Below the pieces are notes generated by a model, which did no database searches, was not told the DNA's origin, and was given only the letters and a program-made list of their open reading frames with translations. A DNA stretch of 64,000 nucleotides, from contig NZ_JAUSYN010000002.1 of assembly GCF_030816915.1 (NCBI RefSeq), forward strand, positions 6,771,501-6,835,500, given 5' to 3'. Made by a program: the position numbers and the translations under genes. This document shows, piece after piece, positions 6,707 through 16,364 of the stretch (its first letter is position 1; every line of letters starts with the position of its first letter). The DNA comes from Streptomyces sp. B3I8. GTDB taxonomy: Bacteria; Actinomycetota; Actinomycetes; Streptomycetales; Streptomycetaceae.

Positions 6707-9103
6707 GTGACCGCGGCGACGGGATCCTTCCGGCAGTTCGTGATCAAGGTGCACAGCCGCTGCGACCTGCGCTGCGACCATTGCTACGTCTATCGCGGCC
6801 CGGACCAGAGCTGGCGCGGGCGGCCGGTGACCATGTCGGAGGAGACCTTCCGGCTGGCCGCCGCCCGCATCGCCGAGCACGCGGCGGCGCACCATCTGCG
6901 CCGGGTCCATGTCGTCCTGCACGGGGGCGAGCCGCTGCTCGCGGGACGGGAGCGGCTGCGCGGCTTCGCCCGGACCCTGCGGTCCGCGCTGCGCGGCACA
7001 GCCGACCTCGACCTGCGGATGCAGACCAACGGACTGCTCCTGGACGACGCTTTCTGCGCGATGCTCGTCGAGGAATCCGTCATCACCAGCGTCTCGCTCG
7101 ACGGTGACGAGGCCGCCCACGACCGGCACCGCGTCCGCGCCGACGGCTCCGGCAGCTACGGGGACGTGGTGCGTGCCGTGAGGTGCCTCAACGCCCCCGC
7201 CCACCGGCGGGTTTTCGGTGGACTGCTCTGTACGGTCGACGTCGCGAACGACCCGGTGGCCGTCTACCGGGCCCTGGCCGCACTCGACCCGCCCGCCATC
7301 GACTTCCTGCTGCCGCACGCCAATTGGGACCGCCCGCCGCCCCGCCCGCACGGGGCGACCGACTACGCGGACTGGCTGATCGCCGTCCACGACCGGTGGG
7401 CAGCCGACGGAAGACCCGTCTCCATCCGGATGTTCGAGTCGATCAGCCGGCTCACCGACGGCGGCACCAGCTTCACCGAGGCGCTGGGAACGGACGGCAC
7501 CGACCTGCTGGTCCTCGAGACCGACGGCGCCGTCGAACAGGCGGACTGGCTCAAGACCGCCTACCCGGGCGCCCCGGAGACCGGGCTGCACCTGGCCACC
7601 CACCGACTGGAGGAAGCCGCGGTCCACCCGGGCATCAAGGCCCGCCGCACCGGGACCGACGGCCTGAGCGCCGCCTGCCGTTCCTGCCGCGTGGTGGCGG
7701 TCTGCGGCGGCGGCCTGTACGGGCACCGCTACCGTTCGGCCAACGGCTTCGACGCGCCCTCTGTGTACTGCGCCGACCTCCTCAAGCTCATCGACCACGT
7801 GCGAGCCGCCGAGAGAAGTCCCACCGGCACGGACCCCGCCACCGGTACGGACCCCGCCCCGGTCACGGCCCCCGCCACCGGCACTCCCGGGAACCGGCAC
7901 AGTCTCGCCTGGTCCCGCTTCGACGCCCTGGCCGCCGGTCTGAGCACCGCCGACGACGTACGCGAACTGGCCGCCGCGCAGCGCAGCCGGCGCACCACCG
8001 CGCTCGCCGCCGCCGCGCGGACCGCCGCACGGCGTCCCGACGCCTCGGCGGCAGGCTGGAGGGCGGTCGCCGCACTGCCCGCCGAGGCCCGCCGACTGCT
8101 GCTCGCCGACCCCCATCTGCGGGGGTGGGCCCTCGCCCACGCCCGCCTGGAACGGCTCGCGGGCGGCCGCCCAGCCGAGGCCGCGCTCTCCGCCACCGCG
8201 CGCACCCGCGGCCGGCTCACCCTCCCCGTGCCGCCGCGCCGCGGTCCGGACGGCACCGGCATCCACTTCCCCGGCATCGGCCGGCTGCTCCTGCCCGAGG
8301 ACGACCGCACGCCGGGCCCGGGCGGGACGGTGACCGTCGAGACGGCGGACGGCCGTATCGCCGTCGCCGGACGGGTACTCGGACGTGATCCGCTGCCGGA
8401 CGGCATGCGCTGGCAGCCGTTGCGCCGTCTCACCGCGGACGGCCTCCGGGTGGTCCTGGACGACCTCGATCCAGGGCGCGACTGCTACGGCGGGAACCAT
8501 CAGGCCCAGCCACGCCTGACCGCCGATCAGGTACGACTCTGGCAGCACCTGTTCGCCGACGCCTGGCGGCTGATCCGGGATGCCTATCCGGCCTATGCGC
8601 CCGGCATCTCCGCCGGCCTCACCACGCTGATCCCCCTGGTTCCCCGGACCGGTGAGGACATCAGCGTCACCTCACTGCCGACCTTCGGCGCGATCGGCCT
8701 GGCACTGCCCCGGACCGCCGACGATCTGGCCCTGCTGCTGATCCACGAGTTCCAGCACGCCAAACTGTGGGCGCTGTACGACATGTACGCCCCCTTCGAC
8801 CCCGCCGACACCCGGCGCGTCCCCGTTCCCTGGCGTTCCGAGGCGCGCCCCCTGCCCGCCGCCCTGCAGGGCGCCTACGCACACCTCGCCGTCGCCGACG
8901 TGTGGCGGCTGCGGGCCCTGCGCGCACGGACCGGGACGGAGCGGGACGCCGCGGCGGCGGCGCACGCGCGGGAAGTCGCCGCCGCCTTGCGGCAGAACGT
9001 GCTGGGGCTACTGGACGACATACTGGGCTCCGGCCCCCTCAGTCCGTACGGGCTGCGCCTGGTCCGCCGCCTGCACGCCGCCGCGACCGCGTTCGCACCA
9101 TGA
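6707..9103 (+). CDS. fxsB: FxsB radical SAM/SPASM cyclophane maturase fused to a HExxH (beta-hydroxylase-like) domain
   Basis: A 798-aa two-part enzyme. Residues 1-370 form a radical SAM core with CxxxCxxC (Cys19, Cys23, Cys26) for the SAM-binding 4Fe-4S cluster and HGGEPLL downstream. A SPASM-type Cys-rich region (CRSCRVVAVCGGG, from about residue 323) would hold auxiliary clusters. It should cross-link Phe to Ser in the precursor. After a Thr/Ala/Pro-rich linker (about 370-395), the C-terminal part carries a HExxH motif (His680-Glu-Phe-Gln-His684) and then YAHLAVADVW. This is the pattern of the alpha-ketoglutarate HExxH peptide beta-hydroxylase-like extension. NCBI names many such fusions inactivated; here the motif is intact. 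The GTG start follows fxsA by 7 nt with a weak ribosome site, consistent with coupling. Confidence 0.9.
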   Translation: MTAATGSFRQFVIKVHSRCDLRCDHCYVYRGPDQSWRGRPVTMSEETFRLAAARIAEHAAAHHLRRVHVVLHGGEPLLAGRERLRGFARTLRSALRGTADLDLRMQTNGLLLDDAFCAMLVEESVITSVSLDGDEAAHDRHRVRADGSGSYGDVVRAVRCLNAPAHRRVFGGLLCTVDVANDPVAVYRALAALDPPAIDFLLPHANWDRPPPRPHGATDYADWLIAVHDRWAADGRPVSIRMFESISRLTDGGTSFTEALGTDGTDLLVLETDGAVEQADWLKTAYPGAPETGLHLATHRLEEAAVHPGIKARRTGTDGLSAACRSCRVVAVCGGGLYGHRYRSANGFDAPSVYCADLLKLIDHVRAAERSPTGTDPATGTDPAPVTAPATGTPGNRHSLAWSRFDALAAGLSTADDVRELAAAQRSRRTTALAAAARTAARRPDASAAGWRAVAALPAEARRLLLADPHLRGWALAHARLERLAGGRPAEAALSATARTRGRLTLPVPPRRGPDGTGIHFPGIGRLLLPEDDRTPGPGGTVTVETADGRIAVAGRVLGRDPLPDGMRWQPLRRLTADGLRVVLDDLDPGRDCYGGNHQAQPRLTADQVRLWQHLFADAWRLIRDAYPAYAPGISAGLTTLIPLVPRTGEDISVTSLPTFGAIGLALPRTADDLALLLIHEFQHAKLWALYDMYAPFDPADTRRVPVPWRSEARPLPAALQGAYAHLAVADVWRLRALRARTGTERDAAAAAHAREVAAALRQNVLGLLDDILGSGPLSPYGLRLVRRLHAAATAFAP

Positions 9104-9279
9104 CGCCGTCGCCGGACGCGCCCCGGCGCACGTGCGCCCTCCGTGCGCCCCTCGGTACAAGCGGAACGCGTCAACCCCTGGCATGCGGCGGTGTGTTCGC
9201 GTTCCAATGGTGCACTCCAGAAGTGGTCGCACGGTTCGTACCGCGCGTGCGGCGAGGACCGGGGGACGAGGGACACGCC

Positions 9280-9939
9280 ATGACTGATCCGGCTCCCGGG
9301 CCGGCCGGGACGGCCGGCGCGCCGGACCCGTACGTCTTCTTCCTCAGTTATGCCCGGGTGCCGTCCACCGAGGACGGGGCGAAGGCGCAGAACCCCGATC
9401 AGGACCTGGTCGCTTTCCATCGTCAACTGTGCGGACACATCATGCAGTTGACCGATCATGACGGAGTTCGCCCGCCAGGGTTCCTGGATCGCAGGATGGG
9501 CGTCGGCGCCGACTGGGAGCGGCGGCTGAAGGAGACCCTCAGTGACTGCCAGGTCTTCGTCCCCGTCTACACCTATCGCTATTTCACCCGTGAGTGGTGC
9601 GGCCGGGAGTGGGACGCTTTCGCCCGCCGCCAGGAGGAACACGGCCGCAGCCGCCCGTACACCGGCAACGCCATCGTCCCCGTGCTCTGGGTCGGGCCCG
9701 AGCACCTGAAACTGCCGCGCGTGGCCCGCCGCGTGCAGTACGAGCATCCCGACCTCGGCGCGGAATACCTCACGTGGGGGCTGTACGGGTTGCGCGCGAA
9801 GGGCTACCACGCCAAGTACCACAGCGCCGTGTGGGGCATCGCGCAGACGATCGTCAAGGTGGCCGAGCAGACCCGGTTGGCGCCCTGCGACATCGAGCTG
9901 TTCAAGGAGCTCAGGAACGTCTTCGAGGAGGAACAGTAG
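9280..9939 (+). CDS. fxsC: TIR-like protein FxsC (first copy, keeps catalytic-position Glu)
   Basis: A 219-aa protein that is almost entirely a TIR-like domain. It has YVFFLSYAR as strand A, a long insertion, then GADWERRLKETLSDCQVFVPVYT and YFTREWCGREWDAF. In active bacterial TIR domains the Glu of the WCxxE segment cleaves NAD; the equivalent is Glu110, so catalysis is possible. FxsC proteins are a known companion of FxSxx RiPP systems, with unknown role. The frame is open far upstream, but the ATG at 9280 after GACGAGGG is the supported start. The second fxsC follows after 1 nt. The 176 bp between fxsB and this gene hold no recognised gene and may contain a separate promoter. Confidence 0.85.
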   Translation: MTDPAPGPAGTAGAPDPYVFFLSYARVPSTEDGAKAQNPDQDLVAFHRQLCGHIMQLTDHDGVRPPGFLDRRMGVGADWERRLKETLSDCQVFVPVYTYRYFTREWCGREWDAFARRQEEHGRSRPYTGNAIVPVLWVGPEHLKLPRVARRVQYEHPDLGAEYLTWGLYGLRAKGYHAKYHSAVWGIAQTIVKVAEQTRLAPCDIELFKELRNVFEEEQ

Positions 9940-9940
9940 G

Positions 9941-11158
9941 ATGCCGCTCTTCTTCCTCAGCTACTCGCACGTGCCGGTGCACCGCACGGGCCGCAGCCCC
10001 GACTTCGACCGGCTCGTCTTCCGCTTCTTCGACGACCTGTGCGCCCACCTCGCCGCCGCCGGCGGGCCGGAGGGAGAGGCGGCCGGGTTCGTCGAGCGGT
10101 CCGCGACACCGGCCGAGGAGACCCTGCGGGCCCTCGCCGACTGCCGTGTCTTCGTCCCCCTCTACGCGAAGCGGTATTTCACCGACCCGAAGTGCGGTCG
10201 GCACTGGACCGCGGCCACCACCCGGCCACCACCCGGCGGCCCGGCCTTCGTACCGGTGCTGTGGACGCCGTACCCGCCCTCCGCGCTGCCCCGCGCGGCC
10301 CAGTACGACCTGCCCGCGATGCCCGAGGGCGGCGGTGAGGCGGAGGAGGAGTACGCCGCCACGGGTCTGCACCAGATGCTCCAGCTCGGCACGGAACTCG
10401 GCGACGCGCAGGCCGCCGACCGGGCGGGCCGGATCACCGCCTGGCTCGCCCGCCGCGTCCTGCACGCCGCCGCCACCGTCCCCGCACCGCCCGAGGACCA
10501 GGGCCTGCCGTCCCCGCTGACCGACCTGGACAACGCGTTCGCCGCCCCGCCACCCGCCCCGCCGCCGCTGCGGATCACCGTCCTCGCCCCTACCGAGGAC
10601 CAACTCCCCATCGGCCGGGACGAGTCGCGCTACGGCCCGGCGCCGGAGGACTGGCGGCCCTACGGCCCCGCCCTCGGCCCGCTCGCCGACCAGGTACGGG
10701 CGCTGGCCCGCAACCTCGGCTTCGCTCCCGACTTGGTGGCCTTCGACAAGCCCCGCGCCGAACTGCGCAGCGCGGCCGTCCCGGACGCCCCCTGGATCCT
10801 CGTGGTCGATCCCTGGGCTCTGGAGAATCCCCGGATCGCCGCCCAGGCGAAGGAGTTCGACGCCGCACGGCGACCGTGGACGGCCGTGCTGAGCGTGCTC
10901 CCCGAGGACGATCCGCAGACCAAGGAAGGGTCCGAGCGGCTGGAGCGGTTGTTGCACACCTGCTTTCCCCGTTTCCTGCGCGAGGGCCGCACGGGGGAGC
11001 AGAATGCCGTCCGAGGCCGCCTGCCCGACCCGGACGTGTTCGCACTGTGGTTCAGCGAACTCGCCGAGTCCGCCAAGATGCGCTATTTGCGATACATTCA
11101 CTCGCAATTGTCCACCGGGGGAAACGGCGCCGGGGACCGCACGGAGGGCAGGTCATGA
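9941..11158 (+). CDS. fxsC: TIR-like protein FxsC (second copy, catalytic Glu replaced)
   Basis: A 405-aa protein. The N-terminal TIR-like domain (about 1-180) begins LFFLSYSHV and contains ALADCRVFVPLYAKRYFTDPKCGRHW. The position of the usual catalytic Glu is His88, so NAD cleavage is unlikely. A Pro-rich linker near residues 200-210 leads to a second alpha/beta domain of unknown function (about 210-380) with LRITVLAPTEDQ and WILVVDPWAL, typical of longer FxsC proteins. It starts 1 nt after the first fxsC stop and overlaps fxsT by ATGA, so all three are co-translated. It may be a partner or scaffold of the first TIR protein. Confidence 0.85.
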   Translation: MPLFFLSYSHVPVHRTGRSPDFDRLVFRFFDDLCAHLAAAGGPEGEAAGFVERSATPAEETLRALADCRVFVPLYAKRYFTDPKCGRHWTAATTRPPPGGPAFVPVLWTPYPPSALPRAAQYDLPAMPEGGGEAEEEYAATGLHQMLQLGTELGDAQAADRAGRITAWLARRVLHAAATVPAPPEDQGLPSPLTDLDNAFAAPPPAPPPLRITVLAPTEDQLPIGRDESRYGPAPEDWRPYGPALGPLADQVRALARNLGFAPDLVAFDKPRAELRSAAVPDAPWILVVDPWALENPRIAAQAKEFDAARRPWTAVLSVLPEDDPQTKEGSERLERLLHTCFPRFLREGRTGEQNAVRGRLPDPDVFALWFSELAESAKMRYLRYIHSQLSTGGNGAGDRTEGRS

Positions 11159-14100
11159 CCGGCGACGAGGGCAGAATCATCACGTTCTACTCGTACAAGG
11201 GCGGTACGGGACGGACGATGGCGCTCGCCAACACGGCCTGGATCCTGGCCTCCGCGGGACACCGCGTGCTCGTCGTCGACTGGGACCTGGACGCTCCCGG
11301 CCTGGACCGCTTCTTCCACCCCTTCCTGGACGAGGAGAAACTGCGCACCACACCCGGCGTGCTGGAACTCGTCTCCCGCTTCAGCGAGTCCCTGGTCCAG
11401 GTCCGGCACACCGTCGCGGCGACACACGATTCCGGGCCCCACCTCGGCCACGGCTCCAGCCACGGCTCCGTCGAGGCCGTCACCGTCTCCGGCGACGACT
11501 GGGGTGCCGAGATGCTCCCCCTGGAGAGCTGTGTGCTGCCCGTCTCCTGGCACTTCCCGGACGGCGGCTGGCTCGACTACCTCCCGGCGGGGACGAAGAA
11601 CAAGGGCTATCTGACCGCCTTCTCGCAGTTCGACTGGAAGCCGTTCATGGACGGCCCGCTTGCCACCCGCTTCCTGGAACGCCTCAAGCGCGCATTCGGC
11701 GACCGGTACGACTACGTCCTCGTCGACAGCCGTACGGGCCTGAACGACATCTCCGACATCTGCACCGTCAACCTGCCGCACACCCTCGTCACCTGCTTCA
11801 CCCCCAGCAGCCAGAGCATCGACGGCGCGGTCGCGGTCGCCGAACGCATCGAGGAGATGCACCGCGACCGCCGCATCCGCATCCTGCCCGTCCCCATGCG
11901 CGTGGAGAACGCCGAGGCCGACCGGCTGGAGGCCGCCCGCGGCCAGTTCCAGTACCGCTTCGACCGCATCCTGCGCCGCCACCTCCCCGCCGGCACCCAG
12001 CCCGACGACTACTGGGGCCGGGTGGAGATCCCCTACCGGCCCATCTACTCCTACGAGGAGACCCTGGCCCCCTTCCGCGAGGCCCCCGGCGACCCCAAGA
12101 GCCTGCTCTCCGCCTACGAGCGGCTCGCCGAGGTCCTCTCCGACGGCCAGGTGACCCGGATGGCCCGGATCGACGAGGCGCTGCGCCGCCGTACCCTGGA
12201 GCGCTACACCCGCCACCGGCCGCCCCGTGTCTCCGACGTGTACGTCAGCTTCGTACCTCAGGACCGTAGTTGGGCGCTGTGGGCGGGCGCGGTCCTGGAG
12301 GAGGCCGGCTTCAAGGTCCACCTGGCGCAGGAGGGCACCGCCGAGGGCGGCCGGCACCGGCAGGAGATCGAGCGGGTCGTCGAGTCGGCCCCGCACACCC
12401 TCGTCGTACTCTCCGAGGCCTATCTGCGCTCCTCGCGCTTCCGTACGACCTGGGAGGCGGTCTACGCGGCCGGGGGCCTGGAGGAGGACGGCCGCCTGGT
12501 GTCCATGAGCGTCGAACGGCTGCCGCTCGGCAGCCCGTTCACCGACCGGCTCGCCGACCTGACCCGCTGTGACACCGGAGAGGCCGCCCGCGACGCCCTG
12601 CTGGCCTGTTTCGGCCGCACCTTCGCCCCCGCCTCCCGCGAGCACTACACCGGCGGCGAACGCCGGATGCCCCGCTACCCCGGAGCCGAACCCCCGGTGT
12701 GGTCCGTCCCGCTGCGCACCGCCTCCTTCACCGGCCGCACCGCATTACTGGAGCGGATCCGTGAGCGGCTCCACGAGGGGGACGGCAGGGCGCTGCTCCT
12801 CAAGGGCCTCGGCGGAGTCGGAAAGACGCTGCTCGCTCGCGAGTTCGCCCACCGTTACAAGAGCGACTACGACATCGCCTGGCACATCCAGGCCGAACAG
12901 CGCAACCTCGCCGTCGAACAGTTCGCGGCCATGGCCGGGCCGCTGGGCGTGGCCGAGCGGAAGAACCCCACCGACACCGCCAAAGCCGTCCGTGAAGCCC
13001 TCGACCGCGGCGAACCGTACGGCAGTTGGCTGCTGATCCTGGACAACGCGGTGGAGGCGGGCAATCTGCCCGACTTCATGGTCAGCGGCCGCAGCGGACA
13101 CGTTCTGATCACCAGCCAGCGCTCGGAGGGCTGGGGGCGCTGGGCCGACACCCTCGAAGTCGGCGTGTTCGAACGCGAGGAGAGCATCGCCCATCTGCGC
13201 GGCCGGCTGCCCGACTGCGGCCGGGCCGACGCGGACCAGATCGCGGAGGCGCTCGGCGACCTGCCGATCGCGGTGGAACAGGCCGCCGCAGGCATCGAAC
13301 AGTCCAAGGTCAGTGCCCGCGCCTACCTCCGCGAGCTGCAGTCCCCGGCCACCGGTGCCGCCCGCACCCGCGGTTCCGGTGACGACAAGGTCGGCGATGT
13401 CACCAGGGTCAGCGGCGCCACCTGGGAGTTCGCCCTCGGGCAATTGCGCCTCAAGTTCCCGCAGGCGGTGCAACTACTGCAGATCTGCGCCTACTTCGGC
13501 CCCGAGCCGATCTCCATGGACCTGCTGGAGGGCGCCGAGGTCTCCCGCGCGCTGGGTGACTCCCGCACCGTCGCCCGCGCCTACCAGGAACTCAGCCGCT
13601 TCTCCCTGGTCACCGTGGACCGCAAGATCTGGGGTGTCCAGGTGCACCGGCTGGTGCAGCGCGCCATGCGGGACAGCATGACCGAGCAGGAACGGCAGGC
13701 CGCGCGGGACGTCGTCTACCGCACTCTGATCGCGGCCCGCCCCAGCAAGGACGACCCCGAGGACCCCAACACCTGGGAGAGCTACCGGGTCATCTGGTCC
13801 CACATCGGCACTCCCTGGGCGATGAGCGCCACCGAGGGCGGCATCCGGGAACTCCTGGTCGACCGGGTACGGCAACTGCGCCGCCGGGGCGAGCTGGCAC
13901 AGGCCATGGAGCTGAGCAACCGCTGTGTGACGACCTGGACGGAGAGCGGCTCCCCCGACGACCGCTGGACCCTCCACATGCGCTTCCAGATCGCCAACAT
14001 CCTGCGCGCACAAGGCCGTTACGAAGAGTCGCTGGCCCTGGACCGGGAGGTCCTCGAACGTCAGCTCGCCACCCTGCGCGACCCCGACGACCAGCACGTC

Positions 14101-15216
14101 CTGATGACCACCAGCAGCGTCGCCGCCGACCTGCGCGGCCTGGGCCGGCTGTCCGAGGCGCTGGAGCACGACCGCCGCACCCACCAGCGCTATCTGGAGA
14201 TCTACGGAGAGGACCACCCCCGCACCCTCGGCGCCGCCAACAATCTCGCCGTATCCCTGCGGCTGTCCGGCGAGTACTACACGGCCCGCGCCCTGGACAC
14301 CAGGACCCTCGCCCTGCGTGAGGAGATCCTGCTGCACGACCATCCGCTGACCATCGAGTCCGCGGTGAACCTCGGACGCGACCACCGGGACTGCGGCGAC
14401 TACGCGGCGTCCGTCAGCCTGCTGCGGCGCGCCTACGACCGCTGTCTGCGCAACCCCCGGCTCACCCAGGGCTCACCGACGGTGCTGAACACCGCCAAGG
14501 GCCTGGCCGGCGCGCTGCGCCGGACGGGCAGGCCGGCCGAGGCGCAGGAACTGGTCGAACACGTGCTCAAGCACGGGCCGGAGGGGGAGAAAGGGGCTTC
14601 CCCGGAACGGCTGCTGGTGGAGATGAGCCTGGCCGGCGACCTGGCCGCGCAGGGCCGCAGGGACGACGGACTGCGGCTGATCCGCAGGGTCCTCGACGAC
14701 CTCCGGGACAGCCTCGGCGAGGACCATCCGCAGACGGTGGCGTGCTCGGCCAACTACGCGGTCCTGCTGCTGGGCGACATCGACACGGCCGCGCACCCGG
14801 CAGGCGGGGACACCGCGACCGTCGAGGAGTCGGCACGGGCGCGCACGCTGCTGCTGCGGGCGCTCGAAGCATTCACCGCGCTCAGCGGCGAGCACCACCC
14901 CTACACCCTGATCTGCCGCGTCAACCTGGCCGCAGCCGACGCGGCCCTCGGTGACCGGGAGGAGGCGCGCAGGGGCTGCCAGGAGGCGTACGACCTCCTC
15001 CGCGAGGCCCTGGAACCCACCCACCCCTCCACGCTCACCTGCGCGGGCAACCTGGGGCTGGTCCTGGGACTGCTCGGCCGGCCGCAGGAGGCGCGCAGCA
15101 CCCTGCAGGCCGCCCTGTCCGCCCTGGCCAAGCGGCTCGGCGAGGACCACCCGCGGGTGCGGGCCCTGCGGGAGGAGCGGATCACCTGCCTGGAACTGGA
15201 GCCACCGCCGATCTGA
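11155..15216 (+). CDS. fxsT: FxsT: ParA-like ATPase, TIR, NB-ARC and TPR protein of the FxSxx system
   Basis: A 1353-aa multidomain protein. Residues 1-350 are a ParA/MinD-like ATPase beginning ITFYSYKGGTGRT, where Arg20 stands before the Walker Thr. Residues about 358-490 form a TIR-like domain (VSDVYVSFVPQD); the residue aligned with the catalytic Glu is Thr432. Residues about 520-850 are an NB-ARC/STAND NTPase with FTGRTALLERI and GLGGVGKT (551-558). From about residue 940 to the end are tetratricopeptide repeats of the kinesin-light-chain type (LGEDHPRT/LNNLA-like units). The architecture is like an NLR-type signal-sensing ATPase. It is the known FxsT companion of FxSxx RiPPs; function is unproven. 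The ATG overlaps the second fxsC stop (ATGA). The 3' end overlaps the convergent hydrolase gene by 35 bp. Confidence 0.9.
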   Translation: MTGDEGRIITFYSYKGGTGRTMALANTAWILASAGHRVLVVDWDLDAPGLDRFFHPFLDEEKLRTTPGVLELVSRFSESLVQVRHTVAATHDSGPHLGHGSSHGSVEAVTVSGDDWGAEMLPLESCVLPVSWHFPDGGWLDYLPAGTKNKGYLTAFSQFDWKPFMDGPLATRFLERLKRAFGDRYDYVLVDSRTGLNDISDICTVNLPHTLVTCFTPSSQSIDGAVAVAERIEEMHRDRRIRILPVPMRVENAEADRLEAARGQFQYRFDRILRRHLPAGTQPDDYWGRVEIPYRPIYSYEETLAPFREAPGDPKSLLSAYERLAEVLSDGQVTRMARIDEALRRRTLERYTRHRPPRVSDVYVSFVPQDRSWALWAGAVLEEAGFKVHLAQEGTAEGGRHRQEIERVVESAPHTLVVLSEAYLRSSRFRTTWEAVYAAGGLEEDGRLVSMSVERLPLGSPFTDRLADLTRCDTGEAARDALLACFGRTFAPASREHYTGGERRMPRYPGAEPPVWSVPLRTASFTGRTALLERIRERLHEGDGRALLLKGLGGVGKTLLAREFAHRYKSDYDIAWHIQAEQRNLAVEQFAAMAGPLGVAERKNPTDTAKAVREALDRGEPYGSWLLILDNAVEAGNLPDFMVSGRSGHVLITSQRSEGWGRWADTLEVGVFEREESIAHLRGRLPDCGRADADQIAEALGDLPIAVEQAAAGIEQSKVSARAYLRELQSPATGAARTRGSGDDKVGDVTRVSGATWEFALGQLRLKFPQAVQLLQICAYFGPEPISMDLLEGAEVSRALGDSRTVARAYQELSRFSLVTVDRKIWGVQVHRLVQRAMRDSMTEQERQAARDVVYRTLIAARPSKDDPEDPNTWESYRVIWSHIGTPWAMSATEGGIRELLVDRVRQLRRRGELAQAMELSNRCVTTWTESGSPDDRWTLHMRFQIANILRAQGRYEESLALDREVLERQLATLRDPDDQHVLMTTSSVAADLRGLGRLSEALEHDRRTHQRYLEIYGEDHPRTLGAANNLAVSLRLSGEYYTARALDTRTLALREEILLHDHPLTIESAVNLGRDHRDCGDYAASVSLLRRAYDRCLRNPRLTQGSPTVLNTAKGLAGALRRTGRPAEAQELVEHVLKHGPEGEKGASPERLLVEMSLAGDLAAQGRRDDGLRLIRRVLDDLRDSLGEDHPQTVACSANYAVLLLGDIDTAAHPAGGDTATVEESARARTLLLRALEAFTALSGEHHPYTLICRVNLAAADAALGDREEARRGCQEAYDLLREALEPTHPSTLTCAGNLGLVLGLLGRPQEARSTLQAALSALAKRLGEDHPRVRALREERITCLELEPPPI

Positions 15217-16228
15217 CCTCCCGGGCCCGGTCGCGCACCCAGGCGAGGACCTGCGGCATGGCCGGCAGGGCCGCGAAATGCGCCACCGACGGCTGAAGCA
15301 CCGCCCGGGCGGACGGAACGTGCCGTTCGAGGTAGCGGAAGTGGGACAGGGGCGCGAAGACGTCGTGCTCGCCGTGCCAGAGCAGCACGGGCAGCGACGG
15401 GTCGATCTCCTCCAGCTTGAACTCCCACGGCGAGCGGAAGGCGACCAGGTCGTCCACCCAGCCCAGCGGCGCCCGCGGATCCATCCGCGGGGACTCCGCG
15501 CCTGGGGAGCGGGCGTGCCCGACCGCCGACAGATAGTTGACCAGCAGCATCCGTCGCACCCCGGCGTCCGAGACCACGACCCGGTCCACCGCGGGCAGTT
15601 CCTCGTCCAGCGACCGCAGCAGCGAGGCCGGATCGCTGCGGATGGCCTCGGCGTTGCGCGCCAGCAGGGCGCCCAGCTCCGCCACATCGGGCGCGCTACG
15701 GTCGAGCAGCTCGTACGTGGCGACGTTCGACGGTGACATGTCCGCGAACCAGTCCAGCTCCGCGCCGTCCGCGTCCGGTGGAGCGGTCGAGACCAGGGCG
15801 GCCGCGCTCGCCACCCGCCCTCCGGGGTTGATCGCGGCCGACGCCAGCGCGTGCGGGCCACCGCCGGACCGGCCCACCACCGAGTAGCGCTCCAGCCCCA
15901 GCCGCCGCGCGATCGCGTCGACGTCCGCGGCGGCGTCGGCGACCGTACGTCCCGGGGCCCGGTCGGAGTCGCCGTAGCCGGGACGGTCGTAGGCGATCAG
16001 ACGGACACCGAGCTTGTGCAGGTCGAAGGTGCGGGGCCGGGGACCGAGCCGGCTGCCGGGAGTTCCGTGCAGCAGGAAGACGGGGTGCGCGTCCTCGTCG
16101 CCCCACGTCTGGTAGACGAGGGTCCTGGGCCGCCCCGGACCGCCCTGCTCACGGACCGGCACCTCGACACTTCCGACCACTCGATGTCCTCCCGTCGCCA
16201 GCGGCTGTACTGGGCGGGACCTTCCCAT
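15182..16228 (-). CDS. Alpha/beta-fold hydrolase
   Basis: A 348-aa hydrolase of the proline-iminopeptidase/haloperoxidase-like group. It shows the oxyanion-hole segment FLLHGTPGSRLGP, the nucleophile elbow GRSGGG (Ser), the acid in WHGEHD and the His in SVAHFAAL. These make a complete catalytic triad in the expected order. The substrate is unknown. ATG 16228 is preferred because GGGGAG lies 5 nt upstream; another ATG 27 nt earlier is in frame, and family similarity only becomes clear around VEVPV. Its 3' end overlaps that of fxsT tail to tail by 35 bp, so it is probably unrelated to the RiPP locus. Confidence 0.85.
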   Translation of the reverse strand: MGRSRPVQPLATGGHRVVGSVEVPVREQGGPGRPRTLVYQTWGDEDAHPVFLLHGTPGSRLGPRPRTFDLHKLGVRLIAYDRPGYGDSDRAPGRTVADAAADVDAIARRLGLERYSVVGRSGGGPHALASAAINPGGRVASAAALVSTAPPDADGAELDWFADMSPSNVATYELLDRSAPDVAELGALLARNAEAIRSDPASLLRSLDEELPAVDRVVVSDAGVRRMLLVNYLSAVGHARSPGAESPRMDPRAPLGWVDDLVAFRSPWEFKLEEIDPSLPVLLWHGEHDVFAPLSHFRYLERHVPSARAVLQPSVAHFAALPAMPQVLAWVRDRAREVRSAVAPVPGR

Positions 16229-16364
16229 GATTCTCCCCGGAGGGACCCGCGCCAAGGTGTGGTTCAGCCGTTTCGAGGCGGCGGAAACCGCGCCTACGGT
16301 AGTGCACCGGGGGATGCCGCCGTGGGCGGATCGCCCAGTGACCGGCGGGCGCGTCCCCCCTTGT

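Noticed and set aside
8767..9279. Upstream extension of the first fxsC frame
   Set aside because: It overlaps the coding end of fxsB and is Arg/Pro-rich; the TIR-like fold begins just after ATG 9280, which has a ribosome site.
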